DNA of 64,000 nt from Buxus sempervirens (Eukaryota; Streptophyta; Magnoliopsida; Buxales; Buxaceae), in assembly GCA_947561395.2 (NCBI GenBank), contig OX387191.1:39201439-39265438 (forward strand), given 5' to 3'. Shown here in pieces: positions 23,896 through 35,957 of the stretch. The notes below the pieces were generated by a model. The model had not been told where the DNA came from. It was given only the letters and a program-made list of their open reading frames with translations, and did no database searches. Within the stretch, counting starts at the first letter, position 1. Each line of letters begins with the position of its first letter. A program made the position numbers and the translations under genes.

Positions 23896-25373
23896 GCCGG
23901 ATACAAATCGAAAAATTACGGATTTGCCCTTCGACTTGACCGATTCGACCGATTTGACACTTTTGTATATCTACGGATCGCCCCGTACGAATCTTGGATA
24001 TTAAGATTTAGTCCCTGAGATATTTTGCTGCGTTGGCTGCCACATGTGCAGTTCCTGTGCCACGTGTGCAGTTTCTGGCTTTGCTGCTCGGAAACCTCGA
24101 CAGCTCATATCTCCTTCATCCGAAAACTCCGATTTGAGCAAACTCAAGTGCGTTAGACTCGTATCGGAGCCCTTTACTCAATGACATAGGGCTAAACACT
24201 TGGCACGGGGTTCGAAGAAAAGTCAACTTTTGGCCTTTCCTCAAGTTTGACCGGCCCATAGAACCCTCATCCGGACTCCGATTCCAGCAAACTCAGTTGC
24301 GTTGGACTCGTGTCTAGATTCTCTATCCATTGAGATAAAGCAAGGCAGCCAATTATCACTTAATCAAAAGGTCAAATTTCGACCCCTCAGGGTTTGACTT
24401 TTCTACTAGGGTTTTCATTTTTAGCACTTCTAGGGGTGCAAAAATAAGGTGCTTACAATCACTACCCAACTTGAAGAAGGAGGAAGGGAACTTGCTGGTG
24501 GTGCCAAGAGGAGCTGCTCCAGCCCTTGTTTTGCCTGAAGGAGGCTCAAACACACCTCTCCAGGGTTTCAAAACCCCAAGGTAATGTTCCTTATGACATT
24601 GTATTTGACATAAGTGAGAATGAGCATGTTCCAAGTATGTTTTGGTGTTCCTTAGTCTTAGCTTGCTGTCTCCTTCATTTCTAGTATGAGTAGTGTCTCT
24701 TCTGTCCGTTTTACTCTTCTTGCTAAACATGGAAATTCCCATGGTAAGAGGATGGTACGTGGATGATACCGAAGGAGGGGGGGGATGAGAATGTTGTAAC
24801 GCCCTGGATCCGAGTCACATGAAAAACCCGTAACTCGTCTCCAGAGGTTATTATAAAACACAGGATCGCAATATCAGAGTGAAGGAAAACATGAATACAA
24901 CAATAACTATATAACAGAGTGCGCTAAAATAATCCCAAACGAAAATAAACTCACATGACCAAGTAACTACCAGCAAGTATCGTCCTCTCCAGGAGCAGCT
25001 GAAAACAAAACAAAACAATACGGAATGAGATACAAATATCCCAGCGAGCAGCACATGCATGCACAAATACATTTATTTCAGTTCTAAAACATGCCACGGT
25101 TATAAACCATATACAATGATGATAACACACATATTCCGAATAATCTGACTAAACTTCAATAATCCAATTCATATCAGTGCGGAAAACCATCAGGTAAATC
25201 AAGAAATAACAATCCGTTTTCAATCCCGAAACCATCGATAAAATAATGATTAACTGACAACAACATAGCAATTAATCATAATTTCGTATCTCAAGATATA
25301 ATTCCAGATATACCAATGTCATATAACACAAAGTCTTCTCATAACCATGCCCACGCCTCCAAATGTATATCCG

Positions 25374-25800
25374 ACCTACTCAGGGTTTTGGATATTGAAA
25401 TGACTGCGTCATCCAATGTAGGCCTACTCCCCGGGTTTCTGCATTGACAACCAGGCCTACTCAGGGTTTCTGGCTGATCTACACCGGCGGGAGGAACAAT
25501 ACCCAATAATCGGTAAACAATATTCCATGAACCATAAATACCAACAACCAGCGAATAAAACATATCACGTCAAACAAAATCAAATACCAACATTGGTCAA
25601 TGTCATGACTATTGTTCAGTTGATAAATTAAACATGCCAAGTAGACACTCCACACCTCCATGTACACAGTTCCGGCCTACTCAGGGTTTCGGAAACTCTG
25701 AAATGACGGCCTACTCAGGGTTTCGTCATCCAATGCAGGCCTACTCAGGGTTTCTGCATTGACAACCAGGCCTACTCAGGGTTTCTGGCTGCTCTACACC
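25374..25800. repeat. Tandem GGCCTACTCAGGGTTTC units
   Basis: The 17-bp core recurs about seven times at irregular spacing in two clusters (25374-25480 and 25670-25800). The two clusters are near-duplicates of one another, around the words CAATGCAGGCCTACTC and TCTGCATTGACAACC. Confidence 0.8.
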
Positions 25801-26397
25801 GGTCGTGGCAACACACAAGGCCATGCAATTTCAACAACCAACAATAACATCACATTACTAAGCTTAAACATCTGGATCCAGGACAAGCTAGACCAAAACA
25901 GTAAACATCGTATAATCTCAATTTCAATATCAAAATAAAACCATTCATTCCACATCATGTAAAAACTCATCACAATTCATCACCTGTCCCTCTGGACCAA
26001 GCAGTACTTCAAGTACTTCAGTATTTTTCTCATTTCCGTAACACATGCCATTTGGAAATAAAACTCAAGCATTCATACCAAAGAATTCCTTTCAATACAT
26101 TTAAAGTTTCCAACAAGTGAAACCAGAAATACAATAACTTCTCAATCAAAACAGTGTATAGAACAAGGAAAAGTAACTGGTAACTCTTACTAGTTTGGTG
26201 TCCGGCACAATACTCATAAGTAACCTAAACTCAACTTAAAAACTCTTAAGAGGTTCACTAATTTTTCCTCTAATAATTTCATAGGCAAAATGGTTTCCCA
26301 GGTTCCTAACCAAGTGAATAGTGAAGTGGTTTAACCCCTAAGTAATGCAAATACTCTTGGTCAAATCAGAACTTCCATTTCAGTAAGAAAAATAGGG

Positions 26398-26675
26398 TGT
26401 GCGCTCACTTCCTGAGGTGGGCGCGAGGTGAGCGCCGGTCGGCGGTGAAGAAACAGTCAAAAATGGATCTACCGCTCACTCGACGCTAGGTGAGCGTGAG
26501 GTGAGCGCGAGACGAGCGTGAGGTGGGCGCGAGATCCGCGCGAGATGGGCGCAAGGTTTTCTACTTCGCGTGAGATGAGCGCCAGCCGGGCGTGAGCTCG
26601 GCGGTAGGTAGTGTTTAACAGGGCGCCTACCTCTGAGGTGAGCGCCGGTGAGCGCGAGGTGAGCGGATACCCCCT
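26398..26675. repeat. GC-rich GGTGAGCGC word block
   Basis: Short words of the type GAGGTGAGCGCGAGRTGRGCG are repeated with many variants. The block occupies the same LTR position as the CTCGAGCG blocks of sister family A LTRs. A homologous block lies at 49470-49700. Confidence 0.8.
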
Positions 26676-28239
26676 GTGATTTTCATTTCTCTGTTATTTC
26701 GAGATCTACATGACTGGCCGGTTTGTGTACCTCTGTAATTGTTCTACTACACTCCTAATACTCCCAGAAGACTTCCCAACCATATTTGGAATTAATCTAA
26801 ACACTTTCATTTTTAAATATAAAACTCAATCCGGAGACTCTGTTCAAGTAATTTCCCGAAACCCAGAAAAACCAGCAAACTCATACCATCACTTAATATA
26901 TAAACCATGCATCAGAATAAGCTCGAGAGAAACATAAAACACAAAACCCAGTTGTAAAACCGTGCTACTCACATGAATGCGCTTATTCCCGAATGGTAAA
27001 ACCTCGGCCGATCACTACTCCGGCCACGCACGCGAATGAAAAATCTACCGAAACAAATCTTCTCGAGCAGAGAGAAATAACCCACTGAACTTCAGCTCCA
27101 AAACCCTTCTTTTAGCCTTTGCGATTCTTGTTCTTCACGAGCAGAAACCCTAGTCGCCACTCCAGCCGAAATCGCTCAGTTACAAAAATACGATGCGAGC
27201 ATTCGAAAACCAAAACCCTAATTTCCCCTTTAGTATATATATATACCTTCCACACGCTCGCATACGTATGGCCGCACGACAACTTTTTAAAAGCCTTGAT
27301 CCTGTGCATGCTCGCCCACTGAAAACCCTACATTTTCCCGCATCCACTTAAGCTTATTCTCTTTGACAACTAATGATCACAAATCTCCAGCAATAAATAA
27401 ATTTTGATTAAGCCTGCCCATAAATCCATGTGTTCATACTTTCGCATATTTTTTATTTTATTATTATTATTTTTTTTTCCACTCAAAACTGGGGTTTTAC
27501 AAATGTGCCCTCCCACACTTTTAGGAGCACTTTATGCTCTGTTTTGCTATAGATTTGTCCTATTCAGATGAGGAATTTGTCCCTCTACTTTGTGCCTCTC
27601 ATGTACCCCATTTAACCCCCCTCTCTTTCCCTTCTTTTATAATCTTGCTTAAATGCTTTTGTTTGAGTTGTTTGTTTACTGTTGTGTGAAGTTGAAAGGA
27701 CAAAGGTAGGTGTAGACACCTGATTTTTGCACCCCCAAAATAAAGAAAAATAAAAAGTCAAACCCTGAGGGGGTCAAAAATTGACTTTTTGATTCAAGTG
27801 AATTTGGCCATCAAACTTCATCTCATTGAAAAGAGCATTTCGACACGATTCTAACGCAACCGAATTTGCTGGAATCGGAGTCCAGACGGAAAAGATATGA
27901 GCTGGTCAAACTTTTGGGGAGCAAAAAGTTGACTTTTTGCTCGACCCCAATTCAACTGCCAAACTTGATCCCAATGGATAGGTGGTTCCGAGCTGATTCC
28001 AACGACACTAAGTTTGTTGAAATCGGACACCAGATAAAGAAGTTATGAGCAGTTGAAGTTTCAGAAAAACTGCCCATGTGGCAAAAAGGCAGCAAAAATG
28101 GACTAAACCAATAAAATAAATAAGATAAAAGTGTTTAATAATATTTTAATAAAGGAATCTCGTTTATATAATAAAATAATCATAAAATCGGATAAAAATC
28201 TTTAAATAAACCAAATTGAATAAAGGTTTGAAATCCAAA

Positions 28240-28500
28240 CATTTTAAAAACGTGCGGGACCGTATTTGAAGTACGGGCGAGGCATGCCCGTACTTCAACT
28301 ACGGGCAAGCTTCTAGAAGGGGACGCGTGGCGGGACACGCGTCCCGTACGGAAGAATCTGCGATAATTGCAAATATTCGTTTTTCGCCCGTAATTGAATT
28401 ACGGGCAAGGCACGCCCGTACTTGAAGTACGGGCAAGACACGCCCGTACTTGAAGTACGGGCAAGGCATGCCCGTACTTCAAATACGGGCACGAGAATTT
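28240..28500. repeat. Palindrome cluster (CCCGTACTT/AAGTACGGG) before TATA
   Basis: About five near-palindromes of 20 bp (CCCGTACTTGAAGTACGGG and variants), three of them in tandem with roughly 33-bp spacing at 28400-28490, end a few bases before TATAAATA. They could form hairpins in DNA or RNA. One inner segment has a different palindrome (GGGACGCGTGGCGGGACACGCGTCC, imperfect). Confidence 0.9.
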
Positions 28501-28504
28501 TGCC

Positions 28505-28512
28505 TATAAATA
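28505..28512 (+). promoter_or_regulatory. TATA box of the family D LTR at 27711
   Basis: GCCTATAAATAGAG directly follows the palindrome cluster. Confidence 0.7.
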
Positions 28513-30394
28513 GAGAGGCCACCCCCCTCATTTGAGCAAGCCATCCTCCCTGGCCTACCCCCTCTCCCTCCTGGTGTTCTCCACGGCCAAGCTCTGCCCA
28601 ACCACCACCACCCTTAGCCCAAACATATTTTGTTCCCAAAATACCCCTATCTTACCAAAACCATGCCCAAACTCTCCATAACCCTCCTTTGAATATAGTC
28701 ACTTAACAAACCCCTTTCAAGACCAATCTGGAAAATCCCTGGAGGCGCTGCCAAAATTCTCGGAGCACCATCACATATCATCAAGAACAAGGTAATAGCA
28801 AAGAGATGTTTCTGGTAATGTATTATTCATCTTACATTGAATTCAATACTATTTAAACATGCTTTTATTTTGTTATTTATGTCTCACCTGTTTTCTTTTG
28901 TTTTGTATGGCGATGGACTCTCCATAACATGGAGAAAACTCTTCTTAATGAGAGAAAAAATGCTTAAAGAAGGGACACTTAAACTAACCTTTAAAATGCT
29001 TTATTAATCATTTGTGCTTATTGACAAGGAGAGGTGTGACTTCATTTCAAAGATCCCATATACTCCTGTAATTTCTCCTTTCTTCTTCCTTGAATTTGGG
29101 CTACATGGGAGTACAAGCAAAGTGAGCTTTTGGGAAGCATGAAAAGAAAAGTAAGATGATCATTTGGGCCAAATGAAGCCAAATGAAGCAACTGGATGAG
29201 TTGAAAAAAACCTACAGAAGCCATTGGAGGTCCCAAGAAGGCCACGGAACAGATCCAGATTGAAATCGGCAGCAAACGGGCAAACTGAGTTGCGCCCGTA
29301 AACTCAGGCCGGTCCAGCCTGGACCGTGTTTGCTTCACGGGCAGAAGAGACCGTAGTCAATCCACGGTCAGGCTGGACCGTAGAGAAAACACGGGCGAAA
29401 TGTAAAAATGATGGAAAAGTGTAGTTTCTTGGTTCGGTTTGACTTGACCCAGCCTAAGCCGGCTTGAACCGTTCCCTTAAACCATTTGGGCTACCTTAAG
29501 CCCATTTTTGGACTTTGGGCCTAGATAGGCCCATTAAGATCCCTTTGGCCCACTAGTGGGGCCCACTTCTGACCGGCCCAAACCCGGCCCGTTTTTCATA
29601 AAACGGGCCCAGGCCACTTGACTCTTTGGTTAATGGGCCCATTCCAAGCCCACTAAGCCCAAACTAAAATTGTAAATATGTAAAACTTAATAAAATAACC
29701 AAATGGGTTACCCAATAACCCAACTGGGCCCAAGGCCCAACCATGGCAACCCACGGGTCTTCCAACGGGACCCGGGTCCGACCCACTTCACTTAAATAAA
29801 TAAAAAGATAAAATCAAATAAAAAGGGACCCACACCTTCAGAGGGCCCCGCCAGACCTAACAAGGCAGCATGCTGGTCTAGGAAAAGAGTGAACTTGACT
29901 CAAAAACCAGGGAGACCCGAGGGACCCGTCAAACCGACGGGGCAGACCGGGGTGTTCTTAGGACTTCCCCGGACCGTAACCGAGGACTTAGCCAGATCTC
30001 TAATAAGCCGCAGACCAGACTTAGACTCGGATAGGGCAAATCCGTGTCTGCCTGCACTCTCAGGCAGTGGCGACTCCGAATGTCCCGAGGCACGTACCGA
30101 AGGTGCGCCCGGTGTGCGATCTAGTCCAGGTTTAGGTGCGCACAGTAGGGGTACTCAAGTCCCTATTCCACTGTACGAAAGATCCCAAGAGAGGGAGAGG
30201 CAGAACCCCAGGCCTTCTCTCTTCTTCCCCTTTTTTTGAATCCCCTCCCAAAAAAGATGACATTTTTCTGGATTTGGAAGAGAGCAAACCACTGTGGGTC
30301 AATACAGTGACCCACGATAACCCTCAGAATAGTGGAGGAGAAGGGACTCCCAGCCCCCCTCCGAAAATGGCCATTCTAGGTTTTCTGGGCCGAA

Positions 30395-30475
30395 ACCGCA
30401 CACATAGGGCGGTTCGGCCGTAACCGCATAGTATGTGCAGTCACAACCAAATCGCACAGAGTCTGCGGTTAGACC
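30395..30475. repeat. Downstream palindrome cluster (CCGCA/TGCGG type)
   Basis: Arms AACCGCAC, TAACCGCATAG and TCTGCGGTTA match the upstream cluster at 20755-21010 of the same family D LTR, although 10 kb of later insertions now separate them. Confidence 0.75.
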
Positions 30476-31005
30476 CAGAGAAGCCTTAAAATTTGATCCC
30501 TTTGACTCGGATCTGGCCGACCCGATCCTAATTTAATCAAATTGAACTGTTTGGGTTTTGGGCCAATACAGATTCTCTTTTGAGACCTGGGCCCAATAAG
30601 GCATTGTGGGCTTTCCAACGGGGTCCACATCAGACCAACATCACTTGGATAAAAAGATAAAAATCAAATAAAAGAAAAGGGGACCCGCACCACCTTGGTG
30701 GTCCCCATCTAGACTAATAAAATGTGCATGCTGGCATAGAAGTGGGGTGAATTTATAATTGAGTCGACTCACAAACCAAGAAACCCAAGGGACTCGTCAA
30801 ACTGATGGGGTGGACCGGGGTGTCTACGGACTTCCCCGAGCTGTAACCGAGCCCTTTCTCAGAATCTCAAGCCGCAAACCAAAATAGACATCCTTAGGGC
30901 ATCCAGGTGTTTGCCTGCACCCCATCAGGCAGTGGCAACTCCCAATCCCCCTCTCCCCTCGCTTTCGCGCGCGCCCTCGCACGGGTACAACGTGCGCACA
31001 GCTCC

Positions 31006-31169
31006 TATTGCCTCAAGATGCCGATTGAGCTTGGAAATATGAAAAGAATGCTACTTTACTGCGTTATTGATCAAAATCTACCAAAAGAAAATGACAAATT
31101 ATGGAGGAAGTGAAAACCTAACTCCATACAATATATATATATAAGTGACAAGTAAAACATGAGGGGAGG

Positions 31170-31200
<31 letters not shown>

Positions 31201-31964
31201 TTGATTAAATCATCATTAAAATATAAAGATCATCATTGGATATTACAACAATGCCACTACTTAGCACAGGTAAAAATAACCTTTTTATGGCGCCTAAATT
31301 TGCAAGCTTACTTATAATTCATTCAATTAAGCTTAAATTATTAGAACTTGGGCTTGGGCATCCTCTATTACCAACCATTGGCTTAGAAAATCTTGGATTT
31401 TTTTGACAGTTCCTTTGTGCAATTTGATACCCTACCCCCACCCATGTCCCTCTCTTCTAGAATTATGAATTTCAAAACGAGAGCCCTCATATTTATAGAC
31501 TTTTGGCTAACATGTCTATGTCTATCATGTCCTACTAGATTAGGTTACTTCGACCAACCAAACTTCTCAATTTTCGTAATTAAGTAACTTCAATCACCTT
31601 AAGACTAGTAAGTTTGAGATCTTCCTTTCAATTAACGTTTAAATATCTGATTGAGCTAATAATTATGATTATCTTTATGCGATTAAAATTGGGGTATTAC
31701 AACTTGGTTCCCTATCTCTTTGACCAACCATAACTCCATGCAGATTATAATTTGGTGATATCACCAACACATCAACATACACTTCGTTTGCATTTTCTAG
31801 CCATTCCCCCATATTTCCTCATTGCATTTAGTTTCGAAGCCCTTCATCTTAGTTTGTTTTTCCTTCAACTAAAAATACATTCCTGTAATGACAAGCTGTT
31901 ATACTAAAATTATATGTGCCCTACCTTTCTGCACCAATAATATGTAGTAATCTGAAAGGCCATT
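31006..31964. other. Spacer with GA microsatellite and a possible LTR end
   Basis: Contains an (AT)n run near 31130, a (GA)n run at about 31161-31200, and a segment ending TTGGGGTATTACA at 31701. That ending looks like the decayed start of a minus-strand LTR, with a minus-strand TATAAATA near 31490. No matching other end was found. No gene is seen. Confidence 0.45.
31161..31200. repeat. (GA)n microsatellite
   Basis: About 40 bp of GA dinucleotides after a GGGAGGGAGGG stretch. Confidence 0.95.
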
Positions 31965-32659
31965 TGTCAGCACCTCATTTTTGCACCCCCAAAAATGAAA
32001 GAAATAAAAATCCTAACTGAAAAGTCAAACCCTGAGGGTGCCAAAAATTTGACTTTTTGATTTGATGCAAATCAACCACCATACTTCTTCCCATTGAAAA
32101 GGAAATTTCGACATGATTCTAACGCAACTGAGTTTGCTCAAATCGGAGTTCGGATGAAGAAGTTATGAGCTAGTCAAATATGGGGAGAGCAGAAATTGTC
32201 TTTCTGCTCGAGCCCAATTCAGCTGCCAACTTAATCCTGGAAGATAGAGGATCCTGACATGATTTCGACGCAATTGAGTTTGTCGGAATTAGGGTCCCGG
32301 AGAGGAAGATATGAGCAAAATTGGATTTCGAGACGCAATTTTGCACCTCCGCTAGAAATCTGAATTTACTGTCATACTTTAGCTCAGTGGATAGGGGATC
32401 TTGACCTAATTCTAATGCCACTAAGTTTGCTAAAATCGGACATCAGATGAAAAAGTTATGGCAAGTCAAAGTTTATAGGAAAACTGCCCACGTGGCAAGA
32501 TAGCAAAAAAGGGCAAAATAAATAAAAATCTTGAATAAAATAATAATTTTCATAAAATATCTTATTTTTGTATTAAAAATAAATGAAAAATAAAAAGCAA
32601 AATCGGATAAAAATCTAGAAAAACATTGCAAATTGAATAAAATTTGGAATCCAAACATA

Positions 32660-32865
32660 TTTAGCATGTGCGCATCCGCACTATATGTGCGGACGTGTCA
32701 TGGCCGCACATATAGTGCGGATAGGTTCTTATCCGCATTGCTAGCTGTCCCTAGCTGGTGGATTTGGGCACGTTTTAAACGTGTCCGCACATGGTGTGTG
32801 GACAGAGCCAAACCGCACACCATGTGCGGTTTAGACGTGACCGCACTGTATGTGCGGTCATGGAA
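32660..32865. repeat. Palindrome cluster before TATA (CCGCAC/GTGCGG)
   Basis: Units include ACCGCACTGTATGTGCGGT, CCGCACATATAGTGCGG and CCGCACACCATGTGCGG. They are short perfect or near-perfect inverted repeats ending just before TATAAAA at 32874. Confidence 0.9.
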
Positions 32866-32873
32866 AACTTGCC

Positions 32874-32880
32874 TATAAAA
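32874..32880 (+). promoter_or_regulatory. TATA box of the family D LTR at 31965
   Basis: TTGCCTATAAAAGGGG directly follows the palindrome cluster. Confidence 0.7.
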
Positions 32881-34199
32881 GGGGGCCCCAGCCCCCATTT
32901 CTCAAGCTCTTGGCCCCCCTTTCGTCCCCACCTTGTTTGCCTAAAACCAGCAACTCTCAAAGCTCTCATTTTCACCCTTAAACCTTCTTTTATCCCCATT
33001 TTACCCCTCCAAAACATCACTTTCATTCCATTCTTATATTCTAATTCATTGTGTATAAGAAAGAGGCTAGTCCTACAACAAAAAGAAGTCTTCAAGGCTA
33101 CTGTTCTCATCAGTTTGGGGGACCACAACACTTCCATAAGTGAAGTTAAAAAATAGGTAAGAATGTTTGTTAAGTTTCTCTTCAATAAATATTAACATGA
33201 AGCTTTTTGAGTTCACTTCCTTTTGAATCATTCAGACTTGTTATTTATCATTTGTTTCTCACCATTTGCTCTTTTCATGCATGACATGGGAGTCCGCATG
33301 ATAGGGGGAACTCCTCATACGAAAAGTGGGAGGGAGAGGTAGTCCTTGTTGAGTAAAGTAAATAAAGAAGAAGAAGAATAGGGTTTTTATTTTAACTTAA
33401 ATATATCTCATATCTTTGATGTTCCATTCTATTTAAGGAGGGGTTTGTCCTCCTAAGAGATCCTTTGTACCCTTCATCCTTCTTTCCCTCTCTCCCTTCT
33501 TTTGGTTAACCTTAGTGGTCATTGCTCTATATGTATGTATTTCATGCCTTTTTTATCCTTTCGTTAGGTTATTCTACATAAAAAGCATGATAGTTATTTT
33601 GGTTTGCATGAGGTATTTGTTTTTAGGATGCATGCGTAAGCACTACTCATGCATATTCACATGCGTCTTCATATCACTATGAGTAAAGAAATGAAGAAGT
33701 ATGTTCATGGAGGCATGTTAAAAGGTAAGGAAGCACCATTCATTCACTATACATATACACCCAATTTGTGAAAGCATGCTAGATATTTCTTAGTCATCAT
33801 CATTTCATATATAGTTTCTTTTTAGGATCTTAAGCATATGTTATTTGCATATATGATTTGTTATTATTTGGTTTGATGATTGGTTCGGGTAAGTATGTGA
33901 TGGCTTGATGGATTAAGTCTTGATTTGGGTCTTTTTGGACCTTCATGGCACTTCCTCAAAAAGGAGGGAGATGGAGACCATATCCACTTTAAACAGGGAC
34001 CCTTAGAAACCTTGTTTTGAGATTTGATTGTTGATTTATGATCTGCAGTTTGTTCATTATTGGGAGCCTCTTGAAAGAGACCATTTAAGCCAAAAAGTGG
34101 CATTTACACCACTGTGAGTTCATTCTAGAACTCACAGTAAATCACAAAAGCCCCTGGAGGGAGGGTGAACGGAATCCCCATGGCAGTTTGGCGATTTTT

Positions 34200-34325
34200 T
34201 GGATTCGGGTCAAATCCGCATTTCATATGCGGGTCAGACCCGACCGCACTCTATGTGCGGATCAGTCCTAACCGCATAGTATGTGCAGTCAAGCCTAATC
34301 TGCACACAGTATGCGTTCAGGCCCA
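34200..34325. repeat. Downstream palindrome cluster (CCGCAC/GTGCGG)
   Basis: ACCGCACTCTATGTGCGG and AACCGCATAGTATGTGC match the motif of the upstream cluster (32660-32865) of this same LTR. Confidence 0.85.
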
Positions 34326-35117
34326 ATAAACTCCCAAAACCCATTTTCGGACCCGGATCTACCTGGTTTGACCAAATCTCATTTGATCTGATCCATGCGG
34401 GCCTTTGGGTTGGCCTAAACCCATTTTTGGAGACCCGGATGCACTTAGACCCAACAAGACCTTGTGGGCCTTCCAACGAGGCCCACATCTAGTCCGGCCC
34501 GTACCAGGGTCCATTTTAATAATGGGCCCCAGGACACTTGATTAATCGCCTATGAGCCATGCTCAAACCCAATGGGCCTTAAAAGCCTCAACCCACTACA
34601 ATTTTGGAAATACTTAATTAATCTTTAAACCAAACAACCAAATCCAATAAGGGTTACCCAATAACCCTAAGGGGCCTTGGGCTCAACTAAAGCCCAACTT
34701 AGAACCAATGGGCCTTCCAACGGGGCCCATATTCGACCCACTCCGCTAAAAGGCTAAAAAGATAAAATCAATTAAAAGGGGACCTACACCTTCATTGGTC
34801 CCCATTCAGACCAAACAAAAATACATGCTGGATTAGGAAAGGGTGAGACTAAGTTGACTCGAACCAGGGAGACCTGAGGGATCCGTCAACCGATGGGGTG
34901 AATCGGGGTGTCTTCGGACTTCCCCGAACCATAACCAAGGACTTAACTAGAATCTCTAAAAAGCCTCAGAGACCATTCAAAATATACCCGTTTAGGTACC
35001 CTGGTGTCTGTCTGCACCCCATCAGGCAGTGGCGACTCCAATTTTCCTTTTTACCCTTTAGGAGGCATGCAAACCGCCATTGTGCCCCGATGCCCCGTCG
35101 TTCCTGAAGTGCGCACA

Positions 35118-35957
35118 CCGTTATACTAAAATTACATGTGTCTCCCTATCTCAAATTTTATTTCATGTAGTAAATGTTTTTCTACATCTACCTTAGTGCA
35201 AATTTTTAGCAAATTAACTTTCCTTTAGCTTTCATCTATAAGTTCATTCGTGCACAAGTCTCTCTACCAACTTTTTCATTTCCATCTTCATAATGGCTGC
35301 TTATAAGAAGCTTAGTTTGGACAAAATAATAGTTAAAAGGGGAGTTATTCCTAACATTTTGAAGATCAACTATAATGCAAATTCTTGAATAGCTTTTCTT
35401 ATTTCCTCTCTTCATGATTAATTGAATCTTTTGTTTATAGTTCAAGAGTCTTTGTTTGCATCTTTGAATTTTTCTTTGAACTTTCTCTTTTTTTTTCATC
35501 ATCACTCTCCCCTTTGTTTCCCATCCCAGTATTAGTTTTCATTAATCTACTTTCCTTTTGGGGTTTGATTTGTGCTTTCCTGTCTTCAATGCCCTCCTTT
35601 CTATAGTATTTCCTCTATCTTTATTAGCCATTATCGACTTCTGTAGAGTGATCTAATGGCAAATGATGGCGATCTCCTAAAAAATATTTCTTGAGGTTGT
35701 TGTAGGGTTTTTCACTGCAAGTGCTTATGCAATGATAGACTAAGAATTTGTGTTGCAAACCAAACCCTAAGTTGCATTAACACGTGTGTGTGTGTGTGTG
35801 AATATATATATGAAAGTTGTTACGTAGATCTAATATCAAATTGATAGCTTTAGCTAAAGGTGGCTTGAGGTAGGTAGCCAAATAGCTTGTCAGCAAGGTT
35901 TGGTAAGTTTGGACACGATGTGTAAGCTAGTACGGTTTACACTAGTTGACTACATCT
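35118..35957. other. Unassigned DNA between a solo LTR and a hAT element
   Basis: A minus-strand frame (35236-35505) is lysine- and arginine-rich but matches no family I recognise, and codon bias gives no support. A (TG)n/(TA)n microsatellite lies at 35783-35812. The first about 45 bp resemble 31896-31964 on the other side of the LTR. Confidence 0.4.

Larger units (their letters stand above)
21184..24457 (-). mobile_element. Solo LTR, family D, 3,274 bp
   Basis: On the minus strand it starts TGTAAGCACCTTATTTTTGC. The plus-strand left end is TGTGTGCACCCG. A perfect duplication ATCAC lies at 21179-21183 and 24458-24462. The minus-strand TATA box is near 23640. A donor-like AAG|GTATTG site lies 293 bp after it (plus position 23354). 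Two palindrome clusters of the CCGGATAC/GCCGGCTAC type lie at 23650-23895 and 22150-22240. Two copies of the GTTGCGTTGGACTCGT motif are spaced 149 bp apart near 24157 and 24306. Confidence 0.93.
24795..27501 (-). mobile_element. Solo LTR, family A, 2,707 bp
   Basis: The plus strand reads TGTAACGCCCTGGATCC at the left and CTGGGGTTTTACA at the right. A perfect duplication AATGT lies at 24790-24794 and 27502-27506. A TATATATATA box is at 27234-27245 (minus). A donor-like AT|GTGAGTAG site is near 26972. The GC-rich block (26398-26675) is built from GGTGAGCGCGAGGTGAGCG words. A U5 repeat block made of GGCCTACTCAGGGTTTC units occupies 25374-25800. Confidence 0.93.
27711..30144 (+). mobile_element. 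Solo LTR, family D, 2,434 bp
   Basis: It starts TGTAGACACCTGATTTTTGC and ends GGTGCGCACA. A perfect duplication GTAGG lies at 27706-27710 and 30145-30149, within the older family D LTR. The TATA box TATAAATA is at 28505. A donor-like CAAG|GTAATAG site is at 28792, 287 bp downstream. A dense palindrome cluster (28240-28500) has CCCGTACTTGAAGTACGGG units, and a second, looser cluster (29270-29390) uses CCGTA and CGGGC arms. The TGGCGACTCC motif sits about 80 bp before the 3' end. Confidence 0.94.
20412..31000 (+). mobile_element. Solo LTR, family D, about 2.16 kb, split by three later LTRs
   Basis: It starts TGTAAGCACCCAAATTTTG and ends AACGTGCGCACA. A perfect duplication GCTCC lies at 20407-20411 and 31001-31005. 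Its own segments are 20412-21183, 24463-24794, 27507-27710 and 30150-31000; the rest belongs to LTRs inserted later, each with its own duplication. The TATA box is TATAAG at 21021. A donor-like CAAG|GTAATG site is at 24581, about 277 bp downstream once the insert is removed. CCGCAC...GTGCGG palindromes occur at both 20755-21010 and 30395-30475. Confidence 0.92.
31965..35117 (+). mobile_element. Solo LTR, family D, 3,153 bp
   Basis: It starts TGTCAGCACCTCATTTTTGC and ends GAAGTGCGCACA. The flanks CCATT (31960-31964) and CCGTT (35118-35122) differ by one transition, so the duplication is slightly decayed. The TATA box is at 32874 and the donor-like ATAG|GTAAG at 33157, 283 bp later. Three copies of a GACATGATTCNAACGC-type motif lie 146-147 bp apart (32110, 32256, 32403). 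CCGCAC/GTGCGG palindromes occur before TATA (32660-32865) and again at 34200-34325. Confidence 0.9.

Noticed and set aside
28240-28500. Regularly spaced palindromes looking like a CRISPR array
   Set aside because: Spacers are 8-14 bp and themselves repeated, there are no cas genes, and the array lies in a plant LTR just before its TATA box.
29889-30423. Plus-strand ORFs of 116 and 95 residues
   Set aside because: They cross the end of a solo family D LTR and its target duplication, and have no domain or start context; they are open by GC content.
32775-33185. ORFs of 136 and 121 residues on opposite strands
   Set aside because: They cover the palindrome cluster and leader of a family D LTR; no known domain, and the overlap on both strands argues against coding.
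35236-35505. Lysine-rich 89-residue ORF as a host gene
   Set aside because: Low complexity, no recognised domain, no splice context; kept only as unassigned DNA.
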